A DNA stretch of 64,000 nt from Hyaloscypha bicolor E (GCF_002865645.1 NW_020194684.1:1-64000), one strand, 5' to 3'; shown: positions 11,656 to 22,606, counted from the first letter of the stretch. Notes: a model not told the origin generated them from the letters alone. Numbers and translations: made by a program.

Positions 11656-13085
11656 ATATGCGCCGCTTCTAAACCCGCTTCAACCTGGTATCCCACTCAA
11701 TTGATTGATGTGGGGTTGTTGGACGCTGATGCGGAAAACCGTCCCCGGCTCGTTATAACATCCGAAGCTTCGATGGACGGGCGGGGGCCATACGTCAGTC
11801 TCAGTCACTGCTGGGGTAGAGTCAAACCATTAACATTGACTACCGGGACTCTTGATCAATTTTTAAATGGTATCGATTTGACACTTGTACCTGCAACCTT
11901 CTTGGACGCATTCAAGCTGACTCGGGCAATCGGTTTTCGTTTCATTTGGATCGACTCTCTCTGTATCATTCAAAATTCATTGGACGACTGGGAATATGAA
12001 GCAGGAACTATGTTGCGAGTCTACCAAAATGCCTACTGTAACATCGCTGCAACGCATTCTCGCAATAGCAGCCAAGGCCTGTTTCGCAGCCGCAATCCTA
12101 AAGCTTTATTCGTAGTGCTTTACTTGACGAGTGAAGTCCTAAATGGAACATTTGAGCCCAGTCATGATCAATGGGGAATAGAAATTCAAGATCTAAATGG
12201 AACATTCGAGCTGCCCAATAATGATCAATGGGAAACAGACATTGACGATGCGCCTCTAAATCGCCGACCGTGGGTGGTCCAAGAACGGCAAATATCAAAA
12301 CGCATTCTTCATTTTGCAGCGGATCAAATTTACTGGGATTGCTACCAGTCACATATTGGCGAAGCGTTCTCCCATCCTCCCAGTAGTCGCAGGTTAGCGA
12401 CCAAGAAAAATCAAGGCCCTCTAGATATGCTTAACGAAGAGAAATTTTCGCACACATGGGGTCATACTGTCCACCAATATACATCGAGCGGGCTTACTTT
12501 TCCGGAAAAGGACAAGATTCTTGCAATTTCGAGCATGGCACAATATCTACAAGAAGTGTGGAGTGATGAATATTGCGCTGGTTTGTGGCGGAAGTACATC
12601 GAAAAACAACTTTGCTGGAGAAGTCTTCGCCAGCCTGAGAGAAATTCGCCAAAAGTATTGAGAGCACCTCGTGGTCTTGTCTCTCTTATGATGGTGCAGT
12701 GCAGCTCAACTATCTTCCTGGTTGGCCTGAAACGCGACTGTTCATACTTGTCATCGATGTTGAGGTACAGCAGGACATAAGCTTAGCTGGCCATCAATTC
12801 TTTCATGGATACCTCACTCTCCGCTGCCACCTATCAGAAATAACACTAGACGGGGATGCAGACACATATATCATACGAAATAGGAATTTGTCGAACTTGA
12901 AATGCTCTGTTGGTTTTGATTATGAAGACGTACAAGATATACAACACAGCACTCTGTTCTTCGTACCCATCGGCATGATATTAGGGACTGATCTTATCCC
13001 AGGACTAATCGTGACACCATCTGATATGGCCTGTGAGGGTTATATAAGACTTGGAACTGGGAATATTCGACTAGTTCCAAGATAG
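11569..13085 (+). pseudogene. HET-domain gene, 5'-truncated and frameshifted
   Basis: The frame encodes a heterokaryon incompatibility (HET, PF06985) domain: WYPTQLIDVG, PYVSLSHCWG, then IGFRFIWIDSLCIIQ, then VYQNAYCNIAATHS, and further on RRPWVVQERQ and the conserved AGLWRKYIEKQLCW segment. Such proteins trigger cell death on non-self fusion. Two defects are visible. At about 12,670 one base is missing in the codons for the usual AP-SWS segment, so the reading continues in another frame (DGAVQLNYLPGWPE) to 13,085. The N-terminal part that normally precedes the WYPT segment is replaced by the palindromic repeat at 11,531-11,655, which carries the only nearby ATG (11,569). A roughly 63-bp imperfect tandem duplication (LNGTFE...DQW twice) lies at 12,137-12,235. 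A sequencing error could explain the frameshift, but not the truncated start. Confidence 0.8.
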
Positions 13086-13384
13086 ATAACACGGATCTCT
13101 TGTCTACAAAAGAGAAGGAAAACTTCCTATGTTTGGAGTTTGATAAAAAGAAGGGTCATCTGATTCGACTGGAATAACGAAACCTTTCTTGAATAGTTTC
13201 AGTGAGATATTTATTACGATTTTTCAACAAAATTTTATTTCAGTAAATAGCCTATTATCTACACGCCCTATAATTCGACTCGCATCTCACCTGAAACCGT
13301 AAGTTTCGGCTCGAATTGCACTTGCTGCTAACCTCATTAGATATAATTCTAGCTCATTTCCCAGACACGTTTTTAATTAAGTAA
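13086..13384. other. intergenic, nothing recognised
   Basis: This follows the HET relic. It has AT-rich patches and no ORF or repeat that I could identify. Confidence 0.4.
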
Positions 13385-13512
13385 ATATTGGTTTTTTTCT
13401 AAGAACTAAGAAAAAGAGAGGAATAATATAAACGGACTGCGAATTGTACAGACGTTCGGAGGTCACATGACAGAACCACGTGACCAGGGATAAAATCCCT
13501 ATCACAATATAA
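13385..13512. repeat. dispersed repeat, copy A (LTR-like fragment)
   Basis: This matches 44,134-44,258. Shared anchors are TTCTAAGAACTAAGAA, the GGTCAC...TGAC segment, CCACGTGACCA and TAAAATCCC. Read on the minus strand it begins near TGTG, then a GGGATTTTA block and a CACGTG-containing segment, which resembles the end of an LTR. No target duplication or partner LTR was found, so the element class is open. Confidence 0.65.
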
Positions 13513-13788
13513 CTTGGAAGTAACTGGAAGTAACTAGAAGCAATAAATGTAAATAATACTAGTTAGGTAACTAAATTAAAAGCTAAATTATAATAATACT
13601 TAAAGTTTAAAGATATAAAATCGCAAATTTAGTATTTATATATAGCTTGTATATTAAACAAGAATAGAATCTTTTTACAAATAAAAAGTTTAATTATTAA
13701 TATACGTGTACCTGCATAATTGGCTCGCTTAAGACGCCACTTCAAAAAGCGAGATTAATCGGCCCGAGTTCGTCCAATTAATACCATT

Positions 13789-13929
13789 CCTTCGTCTAGT
13801 GAGACATTACTAGCATTGCAGGAAAGTGTGGCACCCAATAAAATTATAGAAAAAGCTGCTAACTTCCTGCGATTTTCTTTGAGTGGCACACTTGTCCTGC
13901 AACGCTAGCAATGTCTCACCACACGAAGG
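13789..13929. mobile_element. foldback MITE with ~45-bp inverted repeats
   Basis: The left arm starts CCTTCGTCTAGTGAGACATT and the right arm ends AATGTCTCACCACACGAAGG. The arms pair over about 45 bp (through TGCAGGAAAGTGTGGCAC against GTGGCACACTTGTCCTGCA) around a roughly 45-bp AT-rich centre. There is no coding capacity and no clear target-site duplication, so the superfamily is undetermined. It lies about 320 bp upstream of the sugar-transporter start. Confidence 0.8.
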
Positions 13930-14252
13930 GTTAAGTGCCTGACTAAACTCATGTCCGTAATCTCGTACTCCATTTTTCGCTTCTTCCCCCAGTTCTAAAA
14001 ATATCTGACCGTTGACTAATACTTTCAGCGAGCCTACATAGTGCTTTAGTGTTCTAGCAGCCGTCTCCCCAACTTGCTCTACAGGAAAACCTTCTTGTTA
14101 TACTCTCGCGCCATTCATTTTCTAACGTGATTCGTCGCGTGTAATTACCCATTATTTTGGCTACCTTTTTAAGTCTGGAAACAGGAACTGGTATGTTCTC
14201 TGGCCCATGCTAGATGGCTTATATCTGAAGACAATTAGAAACTCACTTCGGA

Positions 14253-16057
14253 ATGGGCAAATTCATACCTAATGTTTTCAACTTCGGAGTTGTGGTCTTT
14301 GTCGCTCTTGGTTCCATGGCTTGTAGCTATGGAATGGCCGTTATCTCCTCTACGATCGGACAGCCCACTTTCTATACGTACTTCAAACTAGCCACGCAAG
14401 GGGAGCCTGGATATAGTCGTACAACCGCATATATTGGAGCCATGAATGGGCTGAGTTCTGTTGGCTCAGTTTTCGGCGCCGGTATTACTTCATGGGTTGC
14501 AGATTGGGCGGGACGCAAAAGGAACATTCAGGTCGGCGCGTTGGTACTCATCCTGGGTGGGGGACTTTGTGCCGGATCTGTCAATATTGCAATGTTCCTT
14601 ATTGCGCGGTTTATAGCTGGATTGGGGATTGGAATGCTGGTCACTGGTATTCCCATGTATGTTCCTTGCTTCATCTGCCCTTTCGACATTGCCTCAAAAG
14701 CTGACCGACGAAACTTAGGTATCAGGCAGAAGTGTCGACACCGGAAAGCCGTGGACTTGTAAGTCATTACTCTGACCGACACTGCGTGCTATGGGCACCA
14801 CTTACTCTCTGTAGATGGTTTCCATGCATGGTGTAATGTTCGCAGTGGGCTACTCACTTTCCGCATGGATTGGCTTTAGCACATACTTTGTGAAAGGCGC
14901 AACCTCGTTTTCGTGGCGCTTTCCGTTAGCATTCCAAACAGCACCTGCCATTCTTCTATTGATAGGTCAGTTACATGTTTGTTTAGCCTATAGCCGACTT
15001 ACCAACAGTGTATTTTCACAGGTTCCCCTTGGCTTCCGTTTAGCCCACGGTGGTTGTTGCAACAGGATCGGACCGACGAAGCCCTGTCTACTATCTACCG
15101 GTTACATAAGAGCAAGGATGATCCAAATGATGTCAGGTCAAAGAAAGAATTCTACCAGATCAAGAAGCAAATGGAACTAGACAAGACACTTTTGCAAGGG
15201 GCGGGCCAATGGCAGTTGTTTGCCACTGCGGCAAATCGAAAACGAGCGTTATTGGGCTTCATTTTAATGTTCGGCAACCAGTTTACGGTCAGTACTTTTT
15301 CAGCCCCGGAAGCTGCACTTATAAAGCTAACATACACTGGCAGGGAGTCTTGATTATCGCCAACTATGGTGTGTTGCTCTACGAGTCCTTAGGGATGGGT
15401 GGGTATATGCCGCTACTATTAAGTGCCATCTGGGTAACGGCTTCCTTCCCCGGAAATGTATTCAATGGCCTCTTTGTCGATAAGTTTGGTCGTCGAGTAT
15501 TTCTCTTGACAGGCCTTGGCATGCTCGTTGTCGTCCTCATTCTCGAATGTATTATGCAGGCACAGTTTCTCGGAACCACGAACATTGCTGGACAACGCGC
15601 TGCTATCTTCTTTATCTTTCTTTTCATTATTTGCTGGTCATTTTGCATGGATGCTTCCCAATTCCTCTACCTCTCGGAGATTTTCCCGACTCATATCCGC
15701 GCACAAGGCATGGCTGTTGGAATGGTGGGCCTGTACTGCGCGACCATCGTCTTGTTGATTGCGGGTCCAACGGCATTGAATAATATCACCTGGAGGTTTT
15801 TCATCGTGTTAATTATCCCAACAGCCGTTCAATTCCTCATAATTTTCTTTTTCGCTCCAGAGACAATGCAGAGGAGTTTAGAAGACATTAGTGCGGAATT
15901 CGGCGACAAGGTTGCGGTACATTACTACCACGCAACACTTGAGGATGAGAAGCAGTATGATCAAGCACTTGAAGAGGATATGGCTCGATCGCGAATTGCT
16001 GGGGCTGAGAAATCTTCGGACGGTGTTGTTCAGATAGTAGAGAGAACGGAGGGGTAG
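14253..16057 (+). CDS. MFS sugar transporter
   Basis: Five exons (14253-14656, 14719-14758, 14815-14965, 15022-15287, 15344-16057) join in frame to 524 residues. All four introns are 54-62 nt with GT-AG ends. The protein is a sugar porter (MFS, PF00083): the N-terminal segment VFVALGSMACSYGMAVIS, the WVADWAGRKRN loop-2 signature, RFIAGLGIGMLVTGIPMY followed across intron 1 by QAEVSTPESRG, and the mid-loop FVDKFGRRVFLL. About 12 membrane segments are expected. The length is normal and nothing is broken. It should carry sugar or a related polyol across the plasma membrane by proton symport; the substrate cannot be read from sequence. Neighbours (HET and patatin relics) are unrelated. The MITE 320 bp upstream lies within the likely promoter. 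Confidence 0.93.
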
Positions 16058-16224
16058 TGTCCGTTAAAAGGAAAGTGGCGAAGAGTAATGGGATAAGAAA
16101 TAGAACTTAGCTAACATCTAATCTATTTCTTAAGGTTGTTTTAGTAAACTAATCTATTTCTATGGTATAAGATCGTGTCTGCAATGGAGTGGCGGCATTT
16201 TGTGCCGCTCGTGCTATACCCTAA

Positions 16225-16645
16225 CTAACATGGTTTTCAAACTTATCCTCTACAAGGGGTGCTGTTTCTAGAGCAGTCAATGGAGAAGACGAGAAGGCCT
16301 CTCCAAATGAGCGTTGAGGGGCGTTCCCTTCTTCAAATATGAAATTACTTACGTACAAATCGAGAGCCTCATCGACGTTCATTTTCCAGGTGTCAAACAT
16401 AACCGCAAAATCCTAGAGCCACCGTAAAACCTGGTTACCAAAACAATAAATACAATATATTGGATGCCTTGAACTCACCCTCCCGTCGATGTAACACCAA
16501 CAACGTCAAATAGTTCGCAGGGCTTCAACAACCTGAAGGGAACACCGGGGGTCCCTGAATGGTTGGATAGCTCGGCTGCATTGTAGCATAAGCTTTTTGA
16601 GGACAAGTAAGGCTGAGAGGCCACGAAGCACACCTCAATCTACGG
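16225..16645 (-). pseudogene. patatin-like phospholipase relic
   Basis: On the minus strand the text GVLRGLSALLVLKKLM corresponds to the DGGG-VRG oxyanion-hole segment of patatin-like phospholipases, but the codon before GV is TGA (D-stop-G). A frameshift later, LLKPCELFDVVGVTSTGG matches the nucleophile elbow; the usual GGTSTGG has V for the first G. After an intron-like GTGAGT segment, AVMFDTWKMNVDEALDLY matches the family's MLGRLRM-VDE-I--Y region. So an oxyanion-hole stop, at least one frameshift and a damaged GxSxG coexist. In fungi such domains often head NLR-type proteins, but no NB-ARC part is visible here. It is a dead fragment. Confidence 0.65.
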
Positions 16646-17420
16646 CGAGTTATTGTTGTTTCAAGAATGCGCTGCAATCAATGATTAACCACTCGCCGAA
16701 GGACAAAGAGTCAGCGGTCGCTGACCGGAAGGTACAGCCGAATTGGAATGCATCGTAGGTCGTTTTTGTTGTTGCGATCTTGAGAGGCTATCAGATTGAA
16801 CAGGTTTCGGGCGGAATATCATAGAATTCTTAACGTTAAAAAATCAAAGGCATGGGAAGGGGGAAGGGAAGGGAACGGCTTGGTCGCAGATGTTGCGCGC
16901 ACTAAATTACTTTCTCTTCCTGGTTCGGCATCACTTGGCCCTCAACCGAGGGAACAAGCCAGCAACCATGGGTGGCATTTTGGAAATCTGCAAGCCCATC
17001 TAGAAGCAGCCATCGAACCCCTCAGTGATATAATTCGTTCCTTCGGCTGTGTGTATCCTTTTCGCCCCCTCATTGATGCAAGGCCCCAGAAGCGGTGCAA
17101 GATCATTGGCTTCACTGTGTTCATGTCCAACAAAAGGAACGAATCCGCCTCACGTAGCTGCCCTGTTTTGTCGATCTTGCCGCACTTCACTCGAACTTGC
17201 TTGGATCAACTACAAACACTGCGGCAAGTGCTCCCTAGCTTGACACACAGATGTGCTAGCTAATACAGCTTATTGGATAAGAAATGCAAATGACAAGGGG
17301 GCTCACCTGAGAGTGCATTGCTAGCTTTCCTCGCCTTAAGTACTGCTGGCCTCAGTCGATCTCACAAGCGTCCCCGACGTTTCAAGAGCATCTCGCGCTT
17401 TACACACCACTTGAAACTTA
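16646..17420. other. intergenic, no supported gene
   Basis: Several short overlapping ORFs exist on both strands, but none has a recognisable motif, a good start or continuing splice partners. The segment lies between the patatin relic and the mucin-like gene and includes the latter's promoter. Confidence 0.4.
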
Positions 17421-18395
17421 ATGTCGAAAATGTTTTCTACATATTCGCTATATTCGACTTGGTTGATCTTCTTGTCTGTTTCTCAGTTCGCGAACAGCCA
17501 GGCATGCTACTTTCCCAATGGAGTGAACTCAGGTTACAAACAGTGCAGCTCCAATGGCGGAGCCTGCTGCTATTACTTCGACGACGCTCATCACGATCCG
17601 TGCTTCAGCAATGGTTTATGCCAATCAATCTTCTTTGGCTACATCTACCGAGGCGCATGCACAGATTCGAAGTGGGGGCCTTCATGTCCGAACGTGTGCA
17701 CCAATGGTACAACTCCCTCACCTTCCCAAGCCTTACTATATCTCCCTCCCCCGTATACTCACCAGCACCCAACTGACATCACACAACCAGTCAACGACGA
17801 CCAAGAAATCCTTCGCTTCTGCAGCCCCTTGAACGCCTATTGCTGCCAAAACAGCTCCTCAACAGCAGACTGCTGTGCTGCTGGCGTGGGGTTCGAATGG
17901 AATAATGCAACTTGGATTAACTACCAGTTCGCGCCGCAGCAAGATCAATTTAGCTTCAATCTCGCGAATGCGTATACCACTATCTCGACTTCCATATCGG
18001 CGTCTACTGCAGGGACATCTGCCACGGCAGCCTCGGTTTCAGGAACAGCGTCGGCGGTCTCAAGTGTGAAGCCAACAAATACCGCGATGTGTTCGAATAG
18101 CTCAACCACCGCCATAGGTGCTGGTCTTGGTGTGGGACTCGGTGTACCGCTGCTTGTTGCGTTGGCAGGTTTGCTCTGGCTGATGGCGAGGCGAAGGTAT
18201 GAAAAGCCTCAGACAACTGTTCCGGTGGCATCGAGATCAATTAAGCCGGAACTCCATGGTTATAGCTCGGGGCCGGCTCCAGGACATAATGGGGGTTATA
18301 GTGAAGGCCCTGCAGCAGGTCTCACGGGAAGGAGCGAACTGCCTATAGAAACGGGATATGGACGTGCGGAATTGGGACAGGGAGAAAGGCGATAA
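17421..18395 (+). CDS. secreted Cys-rich, Ser/Thr-rich single-pass membrane protein
   Basis: The open frame codes for 324 residues. It starts with a signal peptide (MSKMFSTYSLY... to about residue 26, ending ANSQA) and a Cys-rich ectodomain (CYFPNG, SSNGGACCYYFDD, DPCFSNGLCQS, then FCSPLNAYCCQ and DCCAAG). A Ser/Thr/Ala-rich stalk at about residues 185-225 leads to one membrane segment (AIGAGLGVGLGVPLLVALAG) followed by RRR and a Gly/Pro-rich cytoplasmic tail. This mucin-like layout is common in fungal cell-surface proteins of unknown role, sometimes sensors. A probable 84-nt in-frame intron (17,707-17,790; GTACAA donor, CTGAC branch site, CCAG acceptor) would remove a Pro/Thr-rich insert between the Cys pairs and give 296 residues. 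I do not assign a function. Confidence 0.75.
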   Translation: MSKMFSTYSLYSTWLIFLSVSQFANSQACYFPNGVNSGYKQCSSNGGACCYYFDDAHHDPCFSNGLCQSIFFGYIYRGACTDSKWGPSCPNVCTNGTTPSPSQALLYLPPPYTHQHPTDITQPVNDDQEILRFCSPLNAYCCQNSSSTADCCAAGVGFEWNNATWINYQFAPQQDQFSFNLANAYTTISTSISASTAGTSATAASVSGTASAVSSVKPTNTAMCSNSSTTAIGAGLGVGLGVPLLVALAGLLWLMARRRYEKPQTTVPVASRSIKPELHGYSSGPAPGHNGGYSEGPAAGLTGRSELPIETGYGRAELGQGERR

Positions 18396-20504
18396 AAGAA
18401 TTGGGTTATCTTCTCCTCGTTCATTTGCACAGGCCTTGATTCAGGGCCAAAAATCTCCCGAGTGTAATGCTGATACAATCTGCGCCGAAGCTGGACCTCT
18501 CCAAAGTCTACTTCCATCTTTGGAATATACTTGAAGCTTATAAACCTAGGCAAAGAGGTTAAGGTATTAGGATAAAATATAGCACTTTTATTTGTTTTTT
18601 CAAGGCAAAGGTGCTATTACGCCAGCAAACGCAAAGATACAGATAAATACTTGTATGTAAGCGCTGGCATTATGGCATTTCAGGGCAGCAGCATGTTTAA
18701 ACCGCATATAGTCGCAAGATTTGCAAGTGATTAGCTTGACAACGGCCTCTTGCCCATTGTTAGTGGCCCGCCAGAGCAGTATCCGACTGTCCTTATCTTC
18801 CAGTGTCTGGCGGTTCATAGTCGCTGCTTTAGCGTACTTGCCCTGGTGATATTTATCAGGACAAGCTTACATAAAGTATCTCTTATTACCTGGAAAGGAA
18901 AGCAGAGTCTTGCCAGTAATGCAAACATGATAACTTTTAATATTATAGCTAGTTATTGGCGTTATAAATAGAAAATCTGAACCCTTAACCCTAACCAAAG
19001 CATTAATTATGTCAGGAACCTTGAGGAGCAATATTTCGGAATGGCAATATACTAGGAATGCCGGGAATGCAACTTGTATGCCATTTCGAGAAGCTAGTTG
19101 GGAAGCTCGCTCCTTATCCTGGGAAGAGGGTTCCGTATTGTGGGAACTTGGCTGGGAAGGCAGTTCCTAATACTGGGAAGTGGGTTGCTGTTGGGAAGCC
19201 TGGGGAGCCTTCTCGGATTTGATATTATACGAATTGCCGTAGACATGCTTGAAGAGTTTGTTGCGAGATGGGAAGGATTCCTGACACTTCCGATATGTAA
19301 GTGCCTTGGGAACCGCATGGTTTGTTTGAAAGGAAAGTAGTTAAGCGGCGGGAAATAGTGGATGCGATGCTGCGATAGCGATAAAACGACTACTAATCGA
19401 TAGGCAAAGGCCCAAAGAGTAGAGCAATATCGAGGTTAAGCAAGTAAATCCATGATTTGCCCTGTAAGAAAGTACTCGAAGTTTGGTGTTTCGTGAAGGG
19501 AAAGTAATCAAGGAAAAGTCTAGCGAGAAGGAAAGCAAACAGGAGGCTAGGAATTGATCTCCTAAGTGTCCTTGAGGCATGGAGGAGGAGCCGCATGTAG
19601 AGGAGATTAGCATACATCGAATATTGGGATTTTGCGGTCGGAAATCTGATTAGACGGAAGATGGCTTTAGACAAATGATTCAAATATTCCCTGGAAGTCT
19701 AGCTATAAGATGAATAACAATTGCACATCAATCCCCACAATTCTATGCCATGCAACACTTGTTAAACACCCCCAAGCTATGTGTGCTAGTGTTATCAAGC
19801 CCAATTGTCCCCATGTTCTCCGTAATAGAAAGCTCGTTCAGCAGATTGGTGCGAAGGAAGACAGTAGAAGGAGCTCGCGGAAGGAGTATTTGGAGGAAGA
19901 GGAGATCTTGCAGAGACATGCTGGCAATAGAGGTTCGAAGTCGTTGAAGTGCATCGTCAAGAACATAGCGTATGCAAACGCAACTTCGGAAGCTGGGAGG
20001 TTCTGTGGATGCGGGCGGAAAAGGAGAGAATGATATGGCTTTGCAGAGGTCATTGAACTGTGTCCGGGCATTGTAAAGAACTGATAGAACCAGCAGCAAG
20101 ATTATTGAAGGGTTTGAACTTACCAGATGCATCTAGAGGCAGGGATTGTCCCGGCAGCAGTAGCGGAGGGCCTCTAGCGGTTGAGTATACAGCTGTTTCA
20201 AGTAAAGGGGAGGCAGAGACACTCGCAGACCGCTAAAGAATTGGTGTGCGCGGAGCAGATGCTGAGGACGTCAGGAGATCAGAGGCAGGGTCGAAATGTC
20301 TCCAGGGGAAAGTTGCCTCGTGGTATATGTGCCGAATATAACCTTGACCACAAATGCATGCTACGTATATATGATTTAAATGAAGAACACCAACCCTGAT
20401 TGCCGACCCGACCAAGCAGCAGAAGACGAAGAAGCGCAGAAAACGTCATTATTAGAACTATGAATACGGCTGAGGATGTCTTAGCAAAGAGAACGGCAAG
20501 GTTA
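18396..20504. other. gene-poor intergenic region
   Basis: No ORF with family features was found in about 2.1 kb. A degenerate minisatellite-like stretch built on TGGGAAG occurs at 19,097-19,210 (at least six copies of the heptamer). Short G/A-rich and AT-rich tracts fill the rest. The short ORFs on both strands look like chance. Confidence 0.45.
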
Positions 20505-21513
20505 TCAAGTATAGAGCGTCTTCTTCAAGAATTCGACTTGACACTTAACGACGTTCTCGAAGTGTGCACCATAACCACCAAAATGACCACCAGGTAGAAG
20601 TTGGAGCTCTTTGGGCTCTAGGGCCTTAGAGTATGCGGTCAGAGCCAGATCAGTTGGCATAAGAGTGTCGTTCTCCGCAATCGCCATCGGCAGGGGAGTT
20701 GGCGATATGCGATGGATGTGGACCCATGGATTGTATGATCGAAATTCTTCCATGCTTACACCGTGTCAGCCAATGCGCGTATTAGAAGCAGGGTGATCTC
20801 ACGTTTTGATAGTCACTTCGTTCTTCCATTCGGTTCCCTTCCCCAATCCGAAAAAGAACTCGTGGGCATCAATTCCTTGTACCGCAGGAGTTGCCTTCGG
20901 ATTTAAAGGACTGACAGGAATCGTCATTGCTGCTTTCCCTTCTGCTCTAGCCAGTCAGTCTTCATGCCACATATTAGCTATAGAAGAACCACTTCAAGCT
21001 CCACTAACCTTCTTAGAATAGATTATTCAACCCAGCTACAAGATGCGGTGGGGTCAACCGATGAAAATTCTCCCAACCATTTACCATGGGTACTTGACTC
21101 AAGACCGCCTTGACCCTTCTGTCAACCGCTCCAACCTTTATGCAATGCCCGCCACTGAAGGCTACACCCCATATCCCGATCTTTTCTTTATTCACATCTT
21201 CTCTGCTCTGAGCATAAGTGATCGCATCCGAGAGATCGCTGCATTGCAAGGAAGTGATTATTTCGAGACGAGGAGCAGATGGGAGAGCGTCCGAAGCTCC
21301 AAAACCACGATGGTCATACACGAGACAGGAAATTGGGAGAGAAGAAGTGATGGTGGCAGCGTATTTGTCGAGATACATTTCTTTGACTGCTGTAAAGCCA
21401 TGGGACATCACCACACATGGCAATGGGGTGGTTGAGGATGCTTCAGGCAGGTAGAACCAGCCGCGGAGAGTGACATTGTCACTGGTCTGGAAGGCAATAT
21501 CTTCTCTTGGCAT
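20505..21513 (-). pseudogene. alpha/beta hydrolase, possibly inactivated
   Basis: Exon 1 (from 21,513) reads MPREDIAFQTSDNVTLRGWF, a VVMSHGFTAVKEMYLDKYA oxyanion segment, YDHRGFGASD and IGIWGVAFSGGH; the last exon (20,754-20,505) holds AENDTLMPTDLALTAY and LPGGHFGGYG with the likely acid and His. This is the fungal hydrolase family related to X-Pro peptidases and polyketide transferases. In the family pattern, exon 1 continues to a TAA (21,013) and exon 2 has a TGA (20,955), both one C-to-T change from family codons. An alternative intron (20,947-21,031, GTTGAA donor) would skip both stops but delete about 12 residues. Intron 2 (20,755-20,802) is normal. At the nucleophile elbow, relatives have G-S/T-S-Y/F-S-G while this has G-V-A-F-S-G, so the presumed Ser is Ala. 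The gene is either dead or altered. Confidence 0.65.
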
Positions 21514-22488
21514 CTTACTTGTTGCCTATAGTTAAGCTGAGGGATTTCCGTCTTTGCGATGATACTTTTTGGTATTGGTTGATTTCTCTGTCCAGGCCTA
21601 GGCAATTTGAGGAGATAAAGCTCCTTGTAGGTACTACGGACGATGTACAAGTATCACCACTATCGGGGGAAAGACGCTATCGCGTAAATTAACAAAGCGT
21701 GGGAAACCAGGTTAAAAATTATTCCAGACGTTCCGAACCGCTTGAACACTGTCCCAAAAGGGGTAGCAAAAAACGGGACAGTAAGAAATGGGGCAGTCGG
21801 AATGTCAGCATTACAGTAGAGATTGCCGCGTCATGCACTCCAATATCATTCGACTTTGCGCAGCATCTTCCCTTCAGCAGAACCCCGGCCATCGGAGTTT
21901 ATCGGGCCTATGAATTAGGCCATAAAAAGTTGTGAGAAGCGCACCCCAAGACGCATGGCGCATGGCGCAGGATCCACGATATAATCAATCAGCTGCTTCT
22001 CACTTCCACTAATCGTTCAGCGTATCTCGCCTAGATACTCGCTTAGCACCCTCTCCTCTACCTGGAATAATCACGTAAAAGTGAATAAAATAGCTATTCC
22101 ATAGCCTTCTCTGATTAAATCGAGAATTGTTTATCTGCTATAATTAATGCGCGCGCACGATCCATAGAATTGGGCATATCCGCCTCATTTTGAATAAATC
22201 GTAACTCTCCAAGAAGCACAACCACGGATGCGGGTGCGGCTGCGGCTGCGGCTGCGGGCAAGCCATGTGAGCTGGGCGAGCACTGAAGCATCGAATTGTA
22301 TTGCAGCAACATCGAAATGCACCTATTAAAAGAGTATGTGATGACCGAGGTATCAGGCAATAGCAGCTCATATAGGAAGGTGTACAGTATGCACAGTAAC
22401 AGATACAAATAAACGCACATGCGCAGGACGTCCTTTATGGGTTAGTTTGTGAGGTGTCCAGCGGCGCAGCTTGCTTTCGTTCTATTTT
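21514..22488. other. intergenic, nothing recognised
   Basis: Only short chance ORFs are present. A small GCGGCT hexamer run (about four copies) lies at 22,230-22,259. Confidence 0.4.
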
Positions 22489-22606
22489 CGTACTCACCAG
22501 CCAATCATTGTCGCACCCACCGGCCCTTCAGCCAATCGCTATCGTACTCGCCAGCCAATCGCTATCGTACTCGCCAGCCAATCGTTGTCGTACTCACCAG
22601 CCAATT
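22489..22606. repeat. 23-bp minisatellite carrying CCAAT boxes
   Basis: About five head-to-tail units of CGTACTCGCCAGCCAATCGCTAT (three given here in consensus form, others diverged) occupy 118 bp. Every unit contains GCCAAT, so the array holds five CCAAT pentamers on one strand spaced about 23-29 bp. It ends about 380 bp before the ATG of the HD-domain gene, in its likely upstream region. CCAAT is the site of the fungal HAP/CBF complex; use here is an inference. Confidence 0.8.

Noticed and set aside
16796..17263. 155-codon plus-strand ORF as a gene
   Set aside because: It starts without ATG, has no recognisable features and overlaps equally plausible ORFs on the other strand.
18975..19000. 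Interstitial telomere signal (CCCTTAACCCTAACC)
   Set aside because: Only about two imperfect hexamers; this is too short to separate from chance.
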